64,000 nucleotides of DNA. It comes from Paraburkholderia largidicola (GTDB taxonomy: Bacteria > Pseudomonadota > Gammaproteobacteria > Burkholderiales > Burkholderiaceae). A program made the position numbers and the translations under genes. The stretch is from the NCBI RefSeq assembly GCF_013426895.1, contig NZ_AP023174.1, positions 2,170,001 through 2,234,000 on the forward strand, read 5' to 3'. Below, piece by piece: positions 15,930 through 26,953 of this stretch (position 1 is the stretch's first letter; the number at the start of each line of letters is the position of its first letter). The notes under the pieces were generated by a model. It was not told the DNA's origin. It searched no databases and saw nothing but the letters and a program-made list of their open reading frames with translations.

Positions 15930-18785
15930 TTATTTAACGATGGACGCGCCTTTCAGACGGCCAAACGCGCCTTCGATCAGCGCCTTCTGCTGCTCGTAGT
16001 GCTTCGCGTAGTAGCCGACAGCGGGCGAAGCCGAAGCCGGACGGCCGCTGTATGCCAGCTTCTGTCCTTCCTTCATGCCTTCGCGCAGGTGATGTTCGAT
16101 GTAGAACCACGGGCCCTGATTCTGCGGCTCGTCCTGCACCCACACCACTTCGGTTGCGTTGTCGTACTTCTTCAGTTCGGATTCGAACTGCTTGTGCGCG
16201 AACGGATAGAGCTGTTCGATACGCACGATCGCGACGTCTTGCGCCTTCGCTTCGCGGCGATGCGCGACGAGGTCGTAGTACACGCGGCCCGAGCAGACCA
16301 GCACGCGCTTGACCTTCTTGGCGTCGATCGCGTCGTCCGTTTCGCCGAGAACCGGCTGGAACGAGCCCTTCGCGAGTTCCGACAGATCCGATACAGCTTC
16401 CTTGTGACGCAGCAGCGACTTCGGCGTGAAGACGACGAGCGGCTTGCGGAACAGGCGGATCATCTGGCGGCGCAGCAGGTGGAAAACCTGTGCGGGCGTG
16501 GTCGGTTGAACGACCTGCATGTTGTGATCTGCACACAGTTGCAGGAAGCGTTCGATACGCGCCGACGAGTGCTCCGGACCCTGGCCTTCATAGCCATGCG
16601 GCAGCAGCATCGTCAGGCCCGACACGCGGCCCCACTTCACTTCGCCCGACGAGATGAACTGGTCGATCACGACCTGCGCACCGTTGACGAAGTCGCCGAA
16701 CTGCGCTTCCCACGCGACGAACGTGTTCGGCTCAGCCGTCGAGTAGCCGTATTCGAAGCCGAGCACGGCTTCTTCGGACAGCACCGAGTCGATCACCGTG
16801 AACTTCGCCTGACCTTCGGCGATGTTCTGCAGCGGCACGTACGTGCCGTCGTTCCAGCGTTCGCGGTTCTGGTCGTGTAGCACGGCATGGCGGTGCGTGA
16901 ACGTGCCACGGCCCGAGTCCTGACCGGTCAGGCGCACGGCATAGCCCGATGCGACCAGCGACGCGAATGCCAGATGCTCGCCCATGCCCCAGTCGAGTTG
17001 CGCTTCGCCACGGCCCATTGCACGGCGGTCGTTGATCACGCGCTCGACGAGCGGGTGAACCTTGAAGCCTTCGGGGATCGTCGTGATGCGTTCGGCCAGA
17101 CGCTTGAGTTCGGCGAGCGGCACGGCTGTGTCGGCTGCGTCCGTCCACTTGCGGTTCAGGAACGGAACCCAGTCGACTGCGTACTTGCTCTTGTAGTTCG
17201 ACAGGACCGGGTCGACCGTGTGGTGACCTTCGTCCATCGCCTTGCGGAATGCCTTGATGAATTCATCGCCTTGATCGGCGGTGATGACGCCTTGCTGCAC
17301 CAGCTTTTCCGCGTACAGCGCGCGCGTGCCGGGGTGCTTGGCGATCGTCTTGTACATCAGCGGCTGCGTGACGGCGGGCGTGTCCTGCTCGTTGTGACCC
17401 AGCTTGCGGAAGCAGATGATGTCGATCACGACATCCTTGTGGAACTGCATCCGGAAGTCGATGGCCAGTTGCGTAGCCAGCACGACGGCTTCGGGATCGT
17501 CGCCGTTCACGTGCAGCACGGGCGCTTCGATCATCTTGACGACGTCCGAGCAATACAGCGTCGAGCGTGCGTCGCGCGGGTCGGACGTGGTGAAGCCGAT
17601 CTGGTTGTTGATGACGATGTGCAGCGTGCCGTGCGTGCCGTAACCGCGCGTTTGCGCGAGGTTCAGCGTCTCCATCACGACGCCCTGGCCTGCGAAGGCC
17701 GCGTCGCCGTGGATCTGCACGGGCAGCACTTGCAGGCCGTTCTCGTCGCCGCGACGGTCCATACGGGCCTTCGCCGAACCTTCGACCACCGGGTTGACGA
17801 TTTCGAGGTGCGACGGGTTGAACGCGAGCGACAGGTGAACCGGGCCGCCTTCCGTTGCGACATCCGACGAGAAGCCCTTGTGGTACTTCACATCGCCGGC
17901 GGGCAGGTCGTCGACGTGCTTGCCTTCGAATTCGGCGAACAGGTCGGCAGGCATCTTGCCCAGCGTGTTGACCAGCACGTTCAGACGGCCGCGGTGGGCC
18001 ATGCCGATGACGATTTCCTGCACGCCGCTCTTGCCTGCGTGGTGCACGACTTCGTCCATCGATGCGATGAAGCTTTCGCCGCCTTCCAGCGAGAAGCGCT
18101 TCTGACCGACGTACTTGGTGTGCAGGAAGCGCTCGAGGCCTTCGGCTGCCGTCAGACGGTTCAGGATGTGCTTCTTCTTGTCAGCCGTGAAATTCGGCGT
18201 GGAGCGGATCGATTCGAGACGTTCCTTCCACCAGCGCTTCTGTTCTGGATCGCTCAGGTACATGTACTCGGCGCCGATCGTGCCGCAGTACGTGTCGCGC
18301 AACGCCTTGACGATGTCCCGCAGCGAAGCCTGCTCGAAACCGAAGTACAGGTTGTTCGTGTTGAACGTCTGGTCCATGTCGGCTTCGGTGAAGTCGTAGA
18401 ACGCAGGTTCAAGCTCGGGAATGTTCGGACGTTCGCGGCGCTTCAGCGGATCGAGGTTGGCCCACTGCGAGCCGAGGAAGCGATAGGCGCCGATGAGGGA
18501 CTGCACATAGACCTGCTTGCGCGCGGTGGTGAGATCCTCACCACCCGTGCGCGGCAGGAAGGCATTCGCCTTTGCGCGCTGAGCAAATGATTCGACGATC
18601 GGGCCATGAGCCACGTCGTTGGCACTGGTGCCATCCGATGCAGGAACGTTCTGCAGAGCGTCGAAATAGTTGCGCCAGGTCTCGGGCACTGACGCGGGAT
18701 TGTCGAGATATGCTTCGTACAACTCTTCTACGTACGGAGCATTGCCGCCGAACAGATACGAGTTCGACTGGAATTGCTTCATCAT
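15930..18785 (-). CDS. odhA: 2-oxoglutarate dehydrogenase E1 component
   Basis: 951 aa thiamine-diphosphate enzyme, a length normal for the family. The N-terminus SNSYLFGGNAPYVEELYEAY is the usual E2-interaction segment. GMAHRGRLNVL, GDAAFAGQGVVMETLNL and NNQIGFTTSDPRDARST are E1 signatures for substrate and ThDP/Mg binding. It decarboxylates 2-oxoglutarate and hands the succinyl group to OdhB. Two Met codons start the frame (18785, 18782); the first is used. First gene of the operon, after a 353-base gap. Confidence 0.95.
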   Translation of the reverse strand: MMKQFQSNSYLFGGNAPYVEELYEAYLDNPASVPETWRNYFDALQNVPASDGTSANDVAHGPIVESFAQRAKANAFLPRTGGEDLTTARKQVYVQSLIGAYRFLGSQWANLDPLKRRERPNIPELEPAFYDFTEADMDQTFNTNNLYFGFEQASLRDIVKALRDTYCGTIGAEYMYLSDPEQKRWWKERLESIRSTPNFTADKKKHILNRLTAAEGLERFLHTKYVGQKRFSLEGGESFIASMDEVVHHAGKSGVQEIVIGMAHRGRLNVLVNTLGKMPADLFAEFEGKHVDDLPAGDVKYHKGFSSDVATEGGPVHLSLAFNPSHLEIVNPVVEGSAKARMDRRGDENGLQVLPVQIHGDAAFAGQGVVMETLNLAQTRGYGTHGTLHIVINNQIGFTTSDPRDARSTLYCSDVVKMIEAPVLHVNGDDPEAVVLATQLAIDFRMQFHKDVVIDIICFRKLGHNEQDTPAVTQPLMYKTIAKHPGTRALYAEKLVQQGVITADQGDEFIKAFRKAMDEGHHTVDPVLSNYKSKYAVDWVPFLNRKWTDAADTAVPLAELKRLAERITTIPEGFKVHPLVERVINDRRAMGRGEAQLDWGMGEHLAFASLVASGYAVRLTGQDSGRGTFTHRHAVLHDQNRERWNDGTYVPLQNIAEGQAKFTVIDSVLSEEAVLGFEYGYSTAEPNTFVAWEAQFGDFVNGAQVVIDQFISSGEVKWGRVSGLTMLLPHGYEGQGPEHSSARIERFLQLCADHNMQVVQPTTPAQVFHLLRRQMIRLFRKPLVVFTPKSLLRHKEAVSDLSELAKGSFQPVLGETDDAIDAKKVKRVLVCSGRVYYDLVAHRREAKAQDVAIVRIEQLYPFAHKQFESELKKYDNATEVVWVQDEPQNQGPWFYIEHHLREGMKEGQKLAYSGRPASASPAVGYYAKHYEQQKALIEGAFGRLKGASIVK

Positions 18786-19138
18786 TTTACGCTCACCTTT
18801 CTTCGAGCTTCTCGAGAAATAGCGGGTTACTGAACCTTCCGCGACACGGCCTGACCGTTTAGCGGATTGCGCGAATCAAGTCTTGCTTGGAAGGACCTAA
18901 AACTTGCACTCGCGGGAGCATATCACATAACCCATAGTTGACATAGGACAGGTCCCAACTGGAAAGCCCGTGGTACGGGGCTTTGCGGCAAGTTTTATGC
19001 TTGCGTAACAGTGTTTGCGGCACTGCAGAAGAATACTTTAGGCGCTTATCGGAAGCGCTGCAGCGAAACGCGCAACGCCAATGTAAAAAGCCGCCCGAGG
19101 GCGGCTTTTTACTGAGACTTTCGCGAGACTTCGCGCGA
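18786..19138. other. Gap upstream of odhA
   Basis: No gene seen. The typA terminator sits at 19085-19110. The rest should hold the odhA promoter, but I could not pick a convincing -35/-10 pair; AT-richer stretches lie around 18910-18940. Confidence 0.5.
19085..19110 (-). terminator. Intrinsic terminator of typA
   Basis: AAAAAGCCGCC, CGAG tetraloop, GGCGGCTTTTT: an 11-bp stem ending in T5 on both strands, about 30 bases after the typA stop. Confidence 0.9.
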
Positions 19139-20965
<1,827 letters not shown>

Positions 20966-21054
20966 AGGAACCTGGAGACGCTGGGATACGAATGGAGTGC
21001 GCCACCTGCCCAGCCACCTTCGCCAAGCCCAAAGCGCACTTTTGGGAACCAATA

Positions 21055-21063
21055 ATTGTAGCA
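21055..21063 (-). promoter_or_regulatory. Extended -10 promoter for typA
   Basis: Minus strand reads TGCTACAAT, a TGn extended -10 with hexamer TACAAT (5/6). No clear -35. It would start transcription about 80 bases before the typA ATG. Confidence 0.45.
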
Positions 21064-21201
21064 CGTACGGGTGACTCTTTTCTGGTATTCCCTGATAGCG
21101 CCCCCCGCCGTCTCGATAAAGCGACACGCAACACGTCCTTCCCAGCCGCCTCGCACTCTCCTTCCACGCGAGAAAGATCCTTGCCTAAGCTGTAATAACG
21201 C

Positions 21202-21230
21202 TTGCCGTGTCAATTATTCGTCTCTACAAT
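21202..21230 (+). promoter_or_regulatory. Sigma-70 promoter for the marR-efflux operon
   Basis: TTGCCG, 17-base spacer, TACAAT. Expected start near 21237, about 29 bases before the marR ATG at 21266. MarR autorepression at or near this site would be usual for the family. Confidence 0.65.
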
Positions 21231-21265
21231 CCTGCATAGTCAACCATTGCATTCGCACGAGAATC

Positions 21266-21781
21266 ATGACCGAACCGTCCCACACGCCATCGCCCGAAGT
21301 CAGCGAATACCAGCTGGGCGAAAGCGTCGGCTATCTGATTTCCCGCGTGAAGTCGACGATGTCTAACCTCGTGACGCAACGCACGATGGCCGAACTCGGC
21401 ATCACCAGCCAGCAGGCCAGCGTGCTGTTCATGGTCGCCAGCGGCAAATGCCTGCTCGCCGCCGAACTCGCGCGGGAATACGGCATCGACGCCAGCGCGG
21501 TGACGCGCCTGATCGATCGCCTCGAAAAACGCGGCTTGCTGACGCGGGTGCGCAGCGCGGAAGACCGGCGCGCGGTGCGCCTTGCACTGACGGCCGAAGG
21601 TCACGCGATCGCCGCGCGCATGCCGGCCGTCTTCACCAGCGTGACCGATAAGCTGCTGTCCGGCTTTTCGCCTGAGGAAACGGGATTCCTCAAGAGTCTG
21701 CTGAGACGCGTGCTCGCGAACAGCTGTGAAGCGGCCAGCGAAACCCGTGACTCGGCAAGTAATACCGATAACAAATCGTAA
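21266..21781 (+). CDS. MarR family transcriptional regulator
   Basis: 171 aa. Winged helix-turn-helix with the pattern LGITSQQASVLFMVASGK, LAREYGIDASAVTRLIDRLE and the wing VRSAEDRRAVRLALT. A Cys lies in the SGKCLLAAEL segment. Start at 21266 gives the normal N-terminus; longer readings run back over the promoter. It directly precedes an outer-membrane factor, EmrA and EmrB genes in the same direction, so it most likely represses this drug-efflux operon and is released by phenolic or hydrophobic ligands. The ligand cannot be read from sequence. Confidence 0.88.
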   Translation: MTEPSHTPSPEVSEYQLGESVGYLISRVKSTMSNLVTQRTMAELGITSQQASVLFMVASGKCLLAAELAREYGIDASAVTRLIDRLEKRGLLTRVRSAEDRRAVRLALTAEGHAIAARMPAVFTSVTDKLLSGFSPEETGFLKSLLRRVLANSCEAASETRDSASNTDNKS

Positions 21782-21838
21782 GAAATTAGTTGCATCGTCC
21801 ATTATAGAAAAATGCCATTACACGCAAAGAGTCGAGCG

Positions 21839-23347
21839 ATGAAATTCCTTTCCAGGCCCGCGCCCGCTTCATCGGGCCGCGCGGCCGTCGCCGCGGCCGT
21901 GGCGGCGTTCGCCCTCGCCGGCTGCGCGAACTACTTCGATCTTAAGGACGACAAGCAGATTGCGTCGACCTCGCAGTTCGAAGCCTCGCAAAGCCTGCCA
22001 GCCGAAGGCGGCCAGTGGCCGGCGCTCGACTGGGCCAACCAGTTCGGCGACCCGCAATTGCCGAAGCTGATCGCGGAAGCGCTCGAAGGCAATCCGTCGA
22101 TCGCGCAGGCGCAGGCGCGCATCGCGAAGGCTTCGTCCTATATCGAATCGTCGAAGTCGGCGCTTTATCCGAAGGTCGAAGGCAGCTACTCGTGGACCCG
22201 CGAGCTGTATTCCGCCAATGCACTATTCCCGCCGCCTTACGGTGGCACCTGGTACAGCGAAAACAACGTGCTCGCCAGCGCTTCCTGGGATCTCGACCTG
22301 TGGGGTAAGAACCGTCAGCGGCTCGGCCAGGCCGTGTCGCAGGAAAAAGCTGCCGAAGCGGACATGCAGCAGGCGCGTGTGACGCTCGCCTCGTCGGTCG
22401 CGCGCACGTACAACTCGCTCGCGCAGCTGTATGCGCTGCGCGATATCGCCGAACGCGAGATCAAGAACCGCCAGACCATCGGCGTCATCGCAAACGACCG
22501 CGTGAAAGCCGGCCTCGACACGAACGTCGAGCGTCAGACGGCCAACGGCAACATTGCGACGAGCCAGTCGAACCTCACCGAACTCGACGGCCAGATCACG
22601 ACCACGCGGTACGAACTCGGCGCGCTGCTCGGCAAAGGCCCGGACCGCGGCCTGCAGATCGCCAAGCCGACGTTCAATCCGGGCGGCGTCGTCACGCTGC
22701 CCGACAACGTGCCTGCCGATCTGATCTCGCGCCGCCCGGACATCGTCGCCGCCCGCTGGCAGGTCGAAGCCGCGATGCACGACGTCAAGGAAGCCAAGGC
22801 CGAGTTTTTCCCGGACGTGAACCTCGCGGCCGGCTTTGGTTTCGATGCATTCGGCTGGGGCAAATTCCTGACGTCGTCGAGCCGCCAGATCCAGTTCGGC
22901 CCGGCAATTCACTTGCCCATCTTCGATGCCGGCGCGCTGCGCTCGCAACTGAAAGGCCGCTTTGCCGACTTCGATCTCGACATCGCGAACTACAACCAGA
23001 CGCTCATCAACGCGCTCTCGGACGTGGCCACGCAGATTTCATCGATCCGTTCGCTCGACCACCAGCAAGGCGACGCGCAGCGCGCGCTCGACGCGTCGAC
23101 GAAAGCGTACGAACTCGCCGTGATCCGCTACAAGGCGGGGCTCTCGCCGCAGTTGCAGGTGCTGACGGCCGACCAGAACCGCCTCTCCGCCGAACAGACG
23201 GTGACGAACCTGAAGATGCGCCGCCGCGATCTGCAGATCGCGCTGATCAAGGCGCTGGGCGGCGGTTTCGACGCGACGCAGACGGGCCTCATCGTGCCGA
23301 CTGACGCGCCCGCGTCGTCGACCTCGACGGCCCATGCGGCCAACTGA
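21839..23347 (+). CDS. NodT/OprM-type outer-membrane efflux lipoprotein
   Basis: 502 aa from the ATG at 21839; an in-frame ATG at 21812 is possible. Lipobox LAGC near residue 28 followed by a TolC/OMF body with two repeated outer-membrane efflux domains, including NPSIAQAQARIAKASSYIESSKSAL-type helices and SWDLDLWGKNR. The segment ADLISRRPDIVAARWQVEAA is typical of the NodT subgroup. It forms the trimeric exit duct for the EmrAB pump encoded next. Confidence 0.9.
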   Translation: MKFLSRPAPASSGRAAVAAAVAAFALAGCANYFDLKDDKQIASTSQFEASQSLPAEGGQWPALDWANQFGDPQLPKLIAEALEGNPSIAQAQARIAKASSYIESSKSALYPKVEGSYSWTRELYSANALFPPPYGGTWYSENNVLASASWDLDLWGKNRQRLGQAVSQEKAAEADMQQARVTLASSVARTYNSLAQLYALRDIAEREIKNRQTIGVIANDRVKAGLDTNVERQTANGNIATSQSNLTELDGQITTTRYELGALLGKGPDRGLQIAKPTFNPGGVVTLPDNVPADLISRRPDIVAARWQVEAAMHDVKEAKAEFFPDVNLAAGFGFDAFGWGKFLTSSSRQIQFGPAIHLPIFDAGALRSQLKGRFADFDLDIANYNQTLINALSDVATQISSIRSLDHQQGDAQRALDASTKAYELAVIRYKAGLSPQLQVLTADQNRLSAEQTVTNLKMRRRDLQIALIKALGGGFDATQTGLIVPTDAPASSTSTAHAAN

Positions 23348-23445
23348 GCGCGCAACAGCCCGGGCAAAAGCACAAGCACAAGCACACGCACACCCGATTG
23401 CGATCCGAATAAACGATACAGACTGACAGAATCCGGAGCATATCC

Positions 23446-24666
23446 ATGAGCACGCCCCAACAACCCGCGAACGCGCAGCCGGCCAGCAACGGCAAACGCA
23501 AGCGCATGATGACGCTGCTCGTCATCGTGATCCTGATTGCCGCGATTGCGTACGGCCTCTACTACTTCCTCGTTGCGCGCTTCCACGAAGAGACCGACGA
23601 CGCGTACGTGAACGGCAACGTCGTGCAAATCACGCCGCAAGTGACGGGCACGGTCGTCGCTGTGAACGCGGACGATACGCAGACCGTCAAGGTCGGCGAT
23701 CCGATCGTCATGCTCGATCCCGCCGATTCACGCATCGCGCTGCAATCGGCGGAAGCGAATCTCGGCCAGGTCGTGCGCCAGGTGCGCGGCCTCTACGCCG
23801 ACGACAGCCAGTACCAGGCGCAAGTCGCCGTGCGCCAGGCGGACCTGTCGCGCGCACAGGACGATTTGAAGCGCCGCATGCAGGTTGCCCAGACGGGCGC
23901 CGTGTCGCAGGAAGAAATCTCGCACGCGCGCGACGCCGTCAAGAGCGCGCAAGCCGCGCTCGACGCGTCGCAGCAGCAGCTCGCGTCCAACCGCGCGCTG
24001 ACGGCGAACACGACGATCGCGAGCCACCCGAACGTGCAGGCCGCGGCCGCGAAGGTCCGCGACGCGTATCTGAACTTCGCGCGCAACACGCTGCCCGCGC
24101 CCGTCACCGGTTATGTCGCGAAGCGCTCGGTGCAGGTCGGCCAGCGTGTCGCGCCGGGCAATCCGCTGATGGCGATCGTGCCGCTGAACGCCGTGTGGGT
24201 CGACGCGAACTTCAAGGAAGTGCAGCTCAAGCACATGCGCATCGGTCAGCCTGTCGAACTGACGGCGGACGTGTATGGCTCCTCGGTGAAGTATCAGGGC
24301 AAGGTGGTCGGTTTCTCGGCGGGTACGGGCTCGGCGTTCTCGCTGCTGCCCGCGCAGAACGCGACGGGTAACTGGATCAAGGTCGTGCAGCGTCTGCCCG
24401 TGCGTATCGCCCTCGATCCGCAGCAACTGGAAAAGCATCCGCTGCGTATCGGCCTGTCGATGCAGGTCGAGGTGAGCATCAAGGACGACACGGGCGGCGA
24501 GCTCGGCAACGCGGTGAACACCGTGTATCAGACCAACGTGTTCGACAAGTACGGCGATCAGGCCGACGCGGAAATCGCCCGCATCATCACTGAAAATGCC
24601 GGCCCGAATGCAGGTCAGCCGCAGAAGTCGACGAGCGGCTCGAAGGCCGCGGCCAAGCTGATGTAA
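23446..24666 (+). CDS. emrA: EmrA-type membrane fusion protein (HlyD family)
   Basis: 406 aa. A cytoplasmic N-terminus rich in Pro/Gln/Asn, one transmembrane helix (about 24-44), then the EmrA hallmark ETDDAYVNGNVVQITPQVTG, a lipoyl-like half-motif, a long alpha-helical hairpin (about 100-200, coiled coil) and a second half-motif with PVTGYVAKRSVQVGQRV. It bridges the MFS pump and the outer-membrane factor in the periplasm. GGAG precedes the ATG by about 7 nt. The gap from the OMF gene is 98 bases. Confidence 0.92.
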   Translation: MSTPQQPANAQPASNGKRKRMMTLLVIVILIAAIAYGLYYFLVARFHEETDDAYVNGNVVQITPQVTGTVVAVNADDTQTVKVGDPIVMLDPADSRIALQSAEANLGQVVRQVRGLYADDSQYQAQVAVRQADLSRAQDDLKRRMQVAQTGAVSQEEISHARDAVKSAQAALDASQQQLASNRALTANTTIASHPNVQAAAAKVRDAYLNFARNTLPAPVTGYVAKRSVQVGQRVAPGNPLMAIVPLNAVWVDANFKEVQLKHMRIGQPVELTADVYGSSVKYQGKVVGFSAGTGSAFSLLPAQNATGNWIKVVQRLPVRIALDPQQLEKHPLRIGLSMQVEVSIKDDTGGELGNAVNTVYQTNVFDKYGDQADAEIARIITENAGPNAGQPQKSTSGSKAAAKLM

Positions 24667-24716
24667 GCGGCACGCATCTGCCACACATCTGCATCAGAAC
24701 AAGGTTCGAACAATAG

Positions 24717-26279
24717 ATGGCTCAGTCTCAAGCGCAACTCCCTCATCCGCCGCTCGAGGGCGCGCAACTGGTGATCGGCACCATCGCGGTGTCGCTCGCC
24801 GTTTTCATGAACGTGCTGGACACGTCGATTGCGAACGTGTCGATTCCGTCGATCTCCGGCGACCTTGGTGTGTCGTCGGACCAGGGCACGTGGGTGATCA
24901 CGTCGTTCGCGGTGGCCAACGCGATCTCCGTGCCGCTCACCGGCTGGCTCACCGACCGCATCGGCCAGGTGCGCCTGTTCATGGCGTCGATCGTGCTGTT
25001 CGTGATCTCGTCGTGGATGTGCGGGCTCTCGCCGAACCTGCCGTTCCTGCTCGCTTCGCGCGTGCTGCAGGGCGCGGTGGCCGGCCCGATGATTCCGCTG
25101 TCGCAAACGCTGCTGCTCGCGAGTTATCCACGCGCGAAGGCGCCGATGGCGCTGTCGATGTGGGCGATGACGACGCTGATCGCGCCTGTTGCCGGTCCGA
25201 TTCTGGGCGGCTGGATTTCGGACAACATCTCGTGGCCGTGGATTTTCTACGTGAACATCCCGGTCGGGATCATCGCGGCGCTCGCCACATGGGCGATCTT
25301 CCGCAACCGCGACTCCGTCATTAAGAAAGCGCCGATCGATATGGTCGGTCTCGTACTGCTGATCACGTGGGTCGGCTCGTTGCAGGTGATGCTCGACAAG
25401 GGCAAGGATCTCGACTGGTTCTCATCGACGACGGTCGTGGTGCTCGCGCTGACGGCTGTGATCGCGCTGGCGTTTTTTATCGTGTGGGAGCTGACGGACA
25501 AGCATCCTGTCGTCGACCTGTCGCTGTTCAAGCTGCGCAATTTCACGGGCGGCACAGTGGCGCTCGCGATCGGCTATGGACTGTACTTCGGCAATCTCGT
25601 GCTGCTGCCGCTCTGGCTGCAAACCGACATCGGCTACACGGCGACGGACGCCGGGCTCGTGATGGCGCCTGTCGGCGTGTTCGCGATCATCCTCTCTCCG
25701 CTGACGGGGAAGATTTTGCCGCGTACCGATCCGCGCTATATCTCGACGGCGTCGTTTCTGGTGTTCGCGTTGTGCTTCTGGATGCGATCGCGTTATACGA
25801 CGGGCGTCGATACGTATTCGCTGATGCTGCCGACGTTGATTCAGGGTATCGGCATGGCCGGGTTCTTCATTCCGCTCGTGTCGATTACGTTGTCGGGGTT
25901 GCCGGGGAATCGGATTCCGGCGGCGTCGGGGCTGTCGAACTTCGTGCGGATCATGTGTGGTGGGATCGGTACGTCGATCTTCGAGACTGCCTGGGATCAT
26001 CGATCGATTCTGCATCACGCGCAGCTGACCGAGCATGCGAATGCGTATAACCCGGTGTTCAATCAATCGGTTACGCAGATGGGCGGGATTGGGCTGAGTC
26101 AGTCGCAGGCGTATGGGCTTGTTAATTCGATGACGACGCAGCAGGCAGCGCAGCTTGGGGTGAATGATCTGTTCTATATATCGGCGGGGATTTTTGTCGC
26201 GCTGATTGCGTTGATCTGGGTGACTAAGCCTGAGCGTGCGGGTGGGGATTCTGCCGCTGCGGCGTCGGCGGCGCATTGA
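24717..26279 (+). CDS. emrB: EmrB-type MFS multidrug exporter (DHA2, 14 TM)
   Basis: 520 aa inner-membrane drug/proton antiporter. The first membrane segment carries the DHA2 motif NVLDTSIANVSIP; the loop GWLTDRIGQVRLF is the MFS motif A; the antiporter motif C appears in PVAGPILGGWI. Hydropathy by eye supports 14 segments. It works with the EmrA-like and OMF proteins upstream to expel hydrophobic or phenolic compounds to the outside. The gene start is 50 bases after emrA. The last 40 codons show less GC-biased synonymous use than upstream, next to a repeat-rich gap. Confidence 0.92.
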   Translation: MAQSQAQLPHPPLEGAQLVIGTIAVSLAVFMNVLDTSIANVSIPSISGDLGVSSDQGTWVITSFAVANAISVPLTGWLTDRIGQVRLFMASIVLFVISSWMCGLSPNLPFLLASRVLQGAVAGPMIPLSQTLLLASYPRAKAPMALSMWAMTTLIAPVAGPILGGWISDNISWPWIFYVNIPVGIIAALATWAIFRNRDSVIKKAPIDMVGLVLLITWVGSLQVMLDKGKDLDWFSSTTVVVLALTAVIALAFFIVWELTDKHPVVDLSLFKLRNFTGGTVALAIGYGLYFGNLVLLPLWLQTDIGYTATDAGLVMAPVGVFAIILSPLTGKILPRTDPRYISTASFLVFALCFWMRSRYTTGVDTYSLMLPTLIQGIGMAGFFIPLVSITLSGLPGNRIPAASGLSNFVRIMCGGIGTSIFETAWDHRSILHHAQLTEHANAYNPVFNQSVTQMGGIGLSQSQAYGLVNSMTTQQAAQLGVNDLFYISAGIFVALIALIWVTKPERAGGDSAAAASAAH

Positions 26280-26331
26280 GTTTGGGGGTTGATTTGCCCT
26301 TTGGGCGATTGGTCTGGTTTGCTTGTGTTTT

Positions 26332-26449
26332 CGCTGGCATCCGCGTTTTGTAATTGGTGCTTCACGCGTTGCCCCTGTGCGGGGCGGCACCTACTTTTCT
26401 TTGCCGCCGCAAAGAAAAGTAGGCAAAAGAAAGCGGCTCACACCGCCAG
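26332..26449 (+). repeat. Intergenic repeat, left copy (plus orientation)
   Basis: Begins CGCTGGCATCCGCG, includes a GC-rich block with CCCCTGTGCGGGG and a 34-base hairpin at 26390-26423 (14-bp stem of CCTACTTTTCTTTG, loop CCGCCG), then GGCAAAAG...CACCGCCAG to 26449. About 89 of its first 92 bases match the inverted copy at 28003-28094, and 28 of 28 match the inverted segment at 26875-26902. I remember this element as common between genes in Paraburkholderia genomes; that is recall, not a search. Confidence 0.85.
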
Positions 26450-26874
26450 CACGTGTTTCTATCCACGGGCCCCCAACGTCCCCACCCTTCACACCACAGT
26501 GCCCCCGTTGGTGCTCGTTGCCAACGCTTTGAATGAATGCCTTACCCGCGTCAAGCACCCGTACAACGGCGAGCGGCAGCGAATGGTTGGCGCCGCCCAG
26601 GTGGCAAACTGTGTGTAGGCTGTCGTGTCGTATTGGGTAGCGCTCTTACAGGTTGAGGCGCGTACGCTATCGGTCCGAAGTGAGGCGTGTGGAGCGCTTG
26701 GGCCGACACACAGTTTGCCACCTGGACGGCCGTGGAATATCTGGCGCGGCAACCTGTAACGCGGGAGCGTGAAGCGGGTGAGGCGCACTGCAAGCGCGCT
26801 GGCAACGAACGTGGGTCACCTGGTTGCCGTGTGAAGTGCAAGAACCTGTGGGGGCCCTCAGGCAAACACAAGCA
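26450..26874. other. Spacer between the inverted repeat copies
   Basis: No gene supported. It contains a perfect 20-bp inverted repeat, CCAGGTGGCAAACTGTGTGT at 26597-26616 and its complement at 26706-26725. A shorter inverted pair is TTACAGGTTG near 26646 and CAACCTGTAA near 26751, which interleaves with the first. GGGCCCCC blocks near both ends extend the outer repeat in diverged form. Confidence 0.6.
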
Positions 26875-26902
26875 CTGGCGGTGTGAGCCGCTTTCTTTTG
26901 CC
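26875..26902 (-). repeat. Intergenic repeat, right copy, distal segment
   Basis: The 28 bases are an exact inverted copy of 26422-26449. This segment was once joined to 28003-28094; the IS30 element now separates them. Confidence 0.8.
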
Positions 26903-26953
26903 TCGAGTTCTCAAGTTTGAAGTGCAACACCCCGCCTCATATAAGGTGTTGCT

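Larger units (their letters stand above)
20966..21265. other. Divergent promoter region typA / marR
   Basis: 300 bases without a gene. It contains the extended -10 element facing typA near 21055 and a good sigma-70 promoter facing marR at 21202-21230. Confidence 0.6.
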
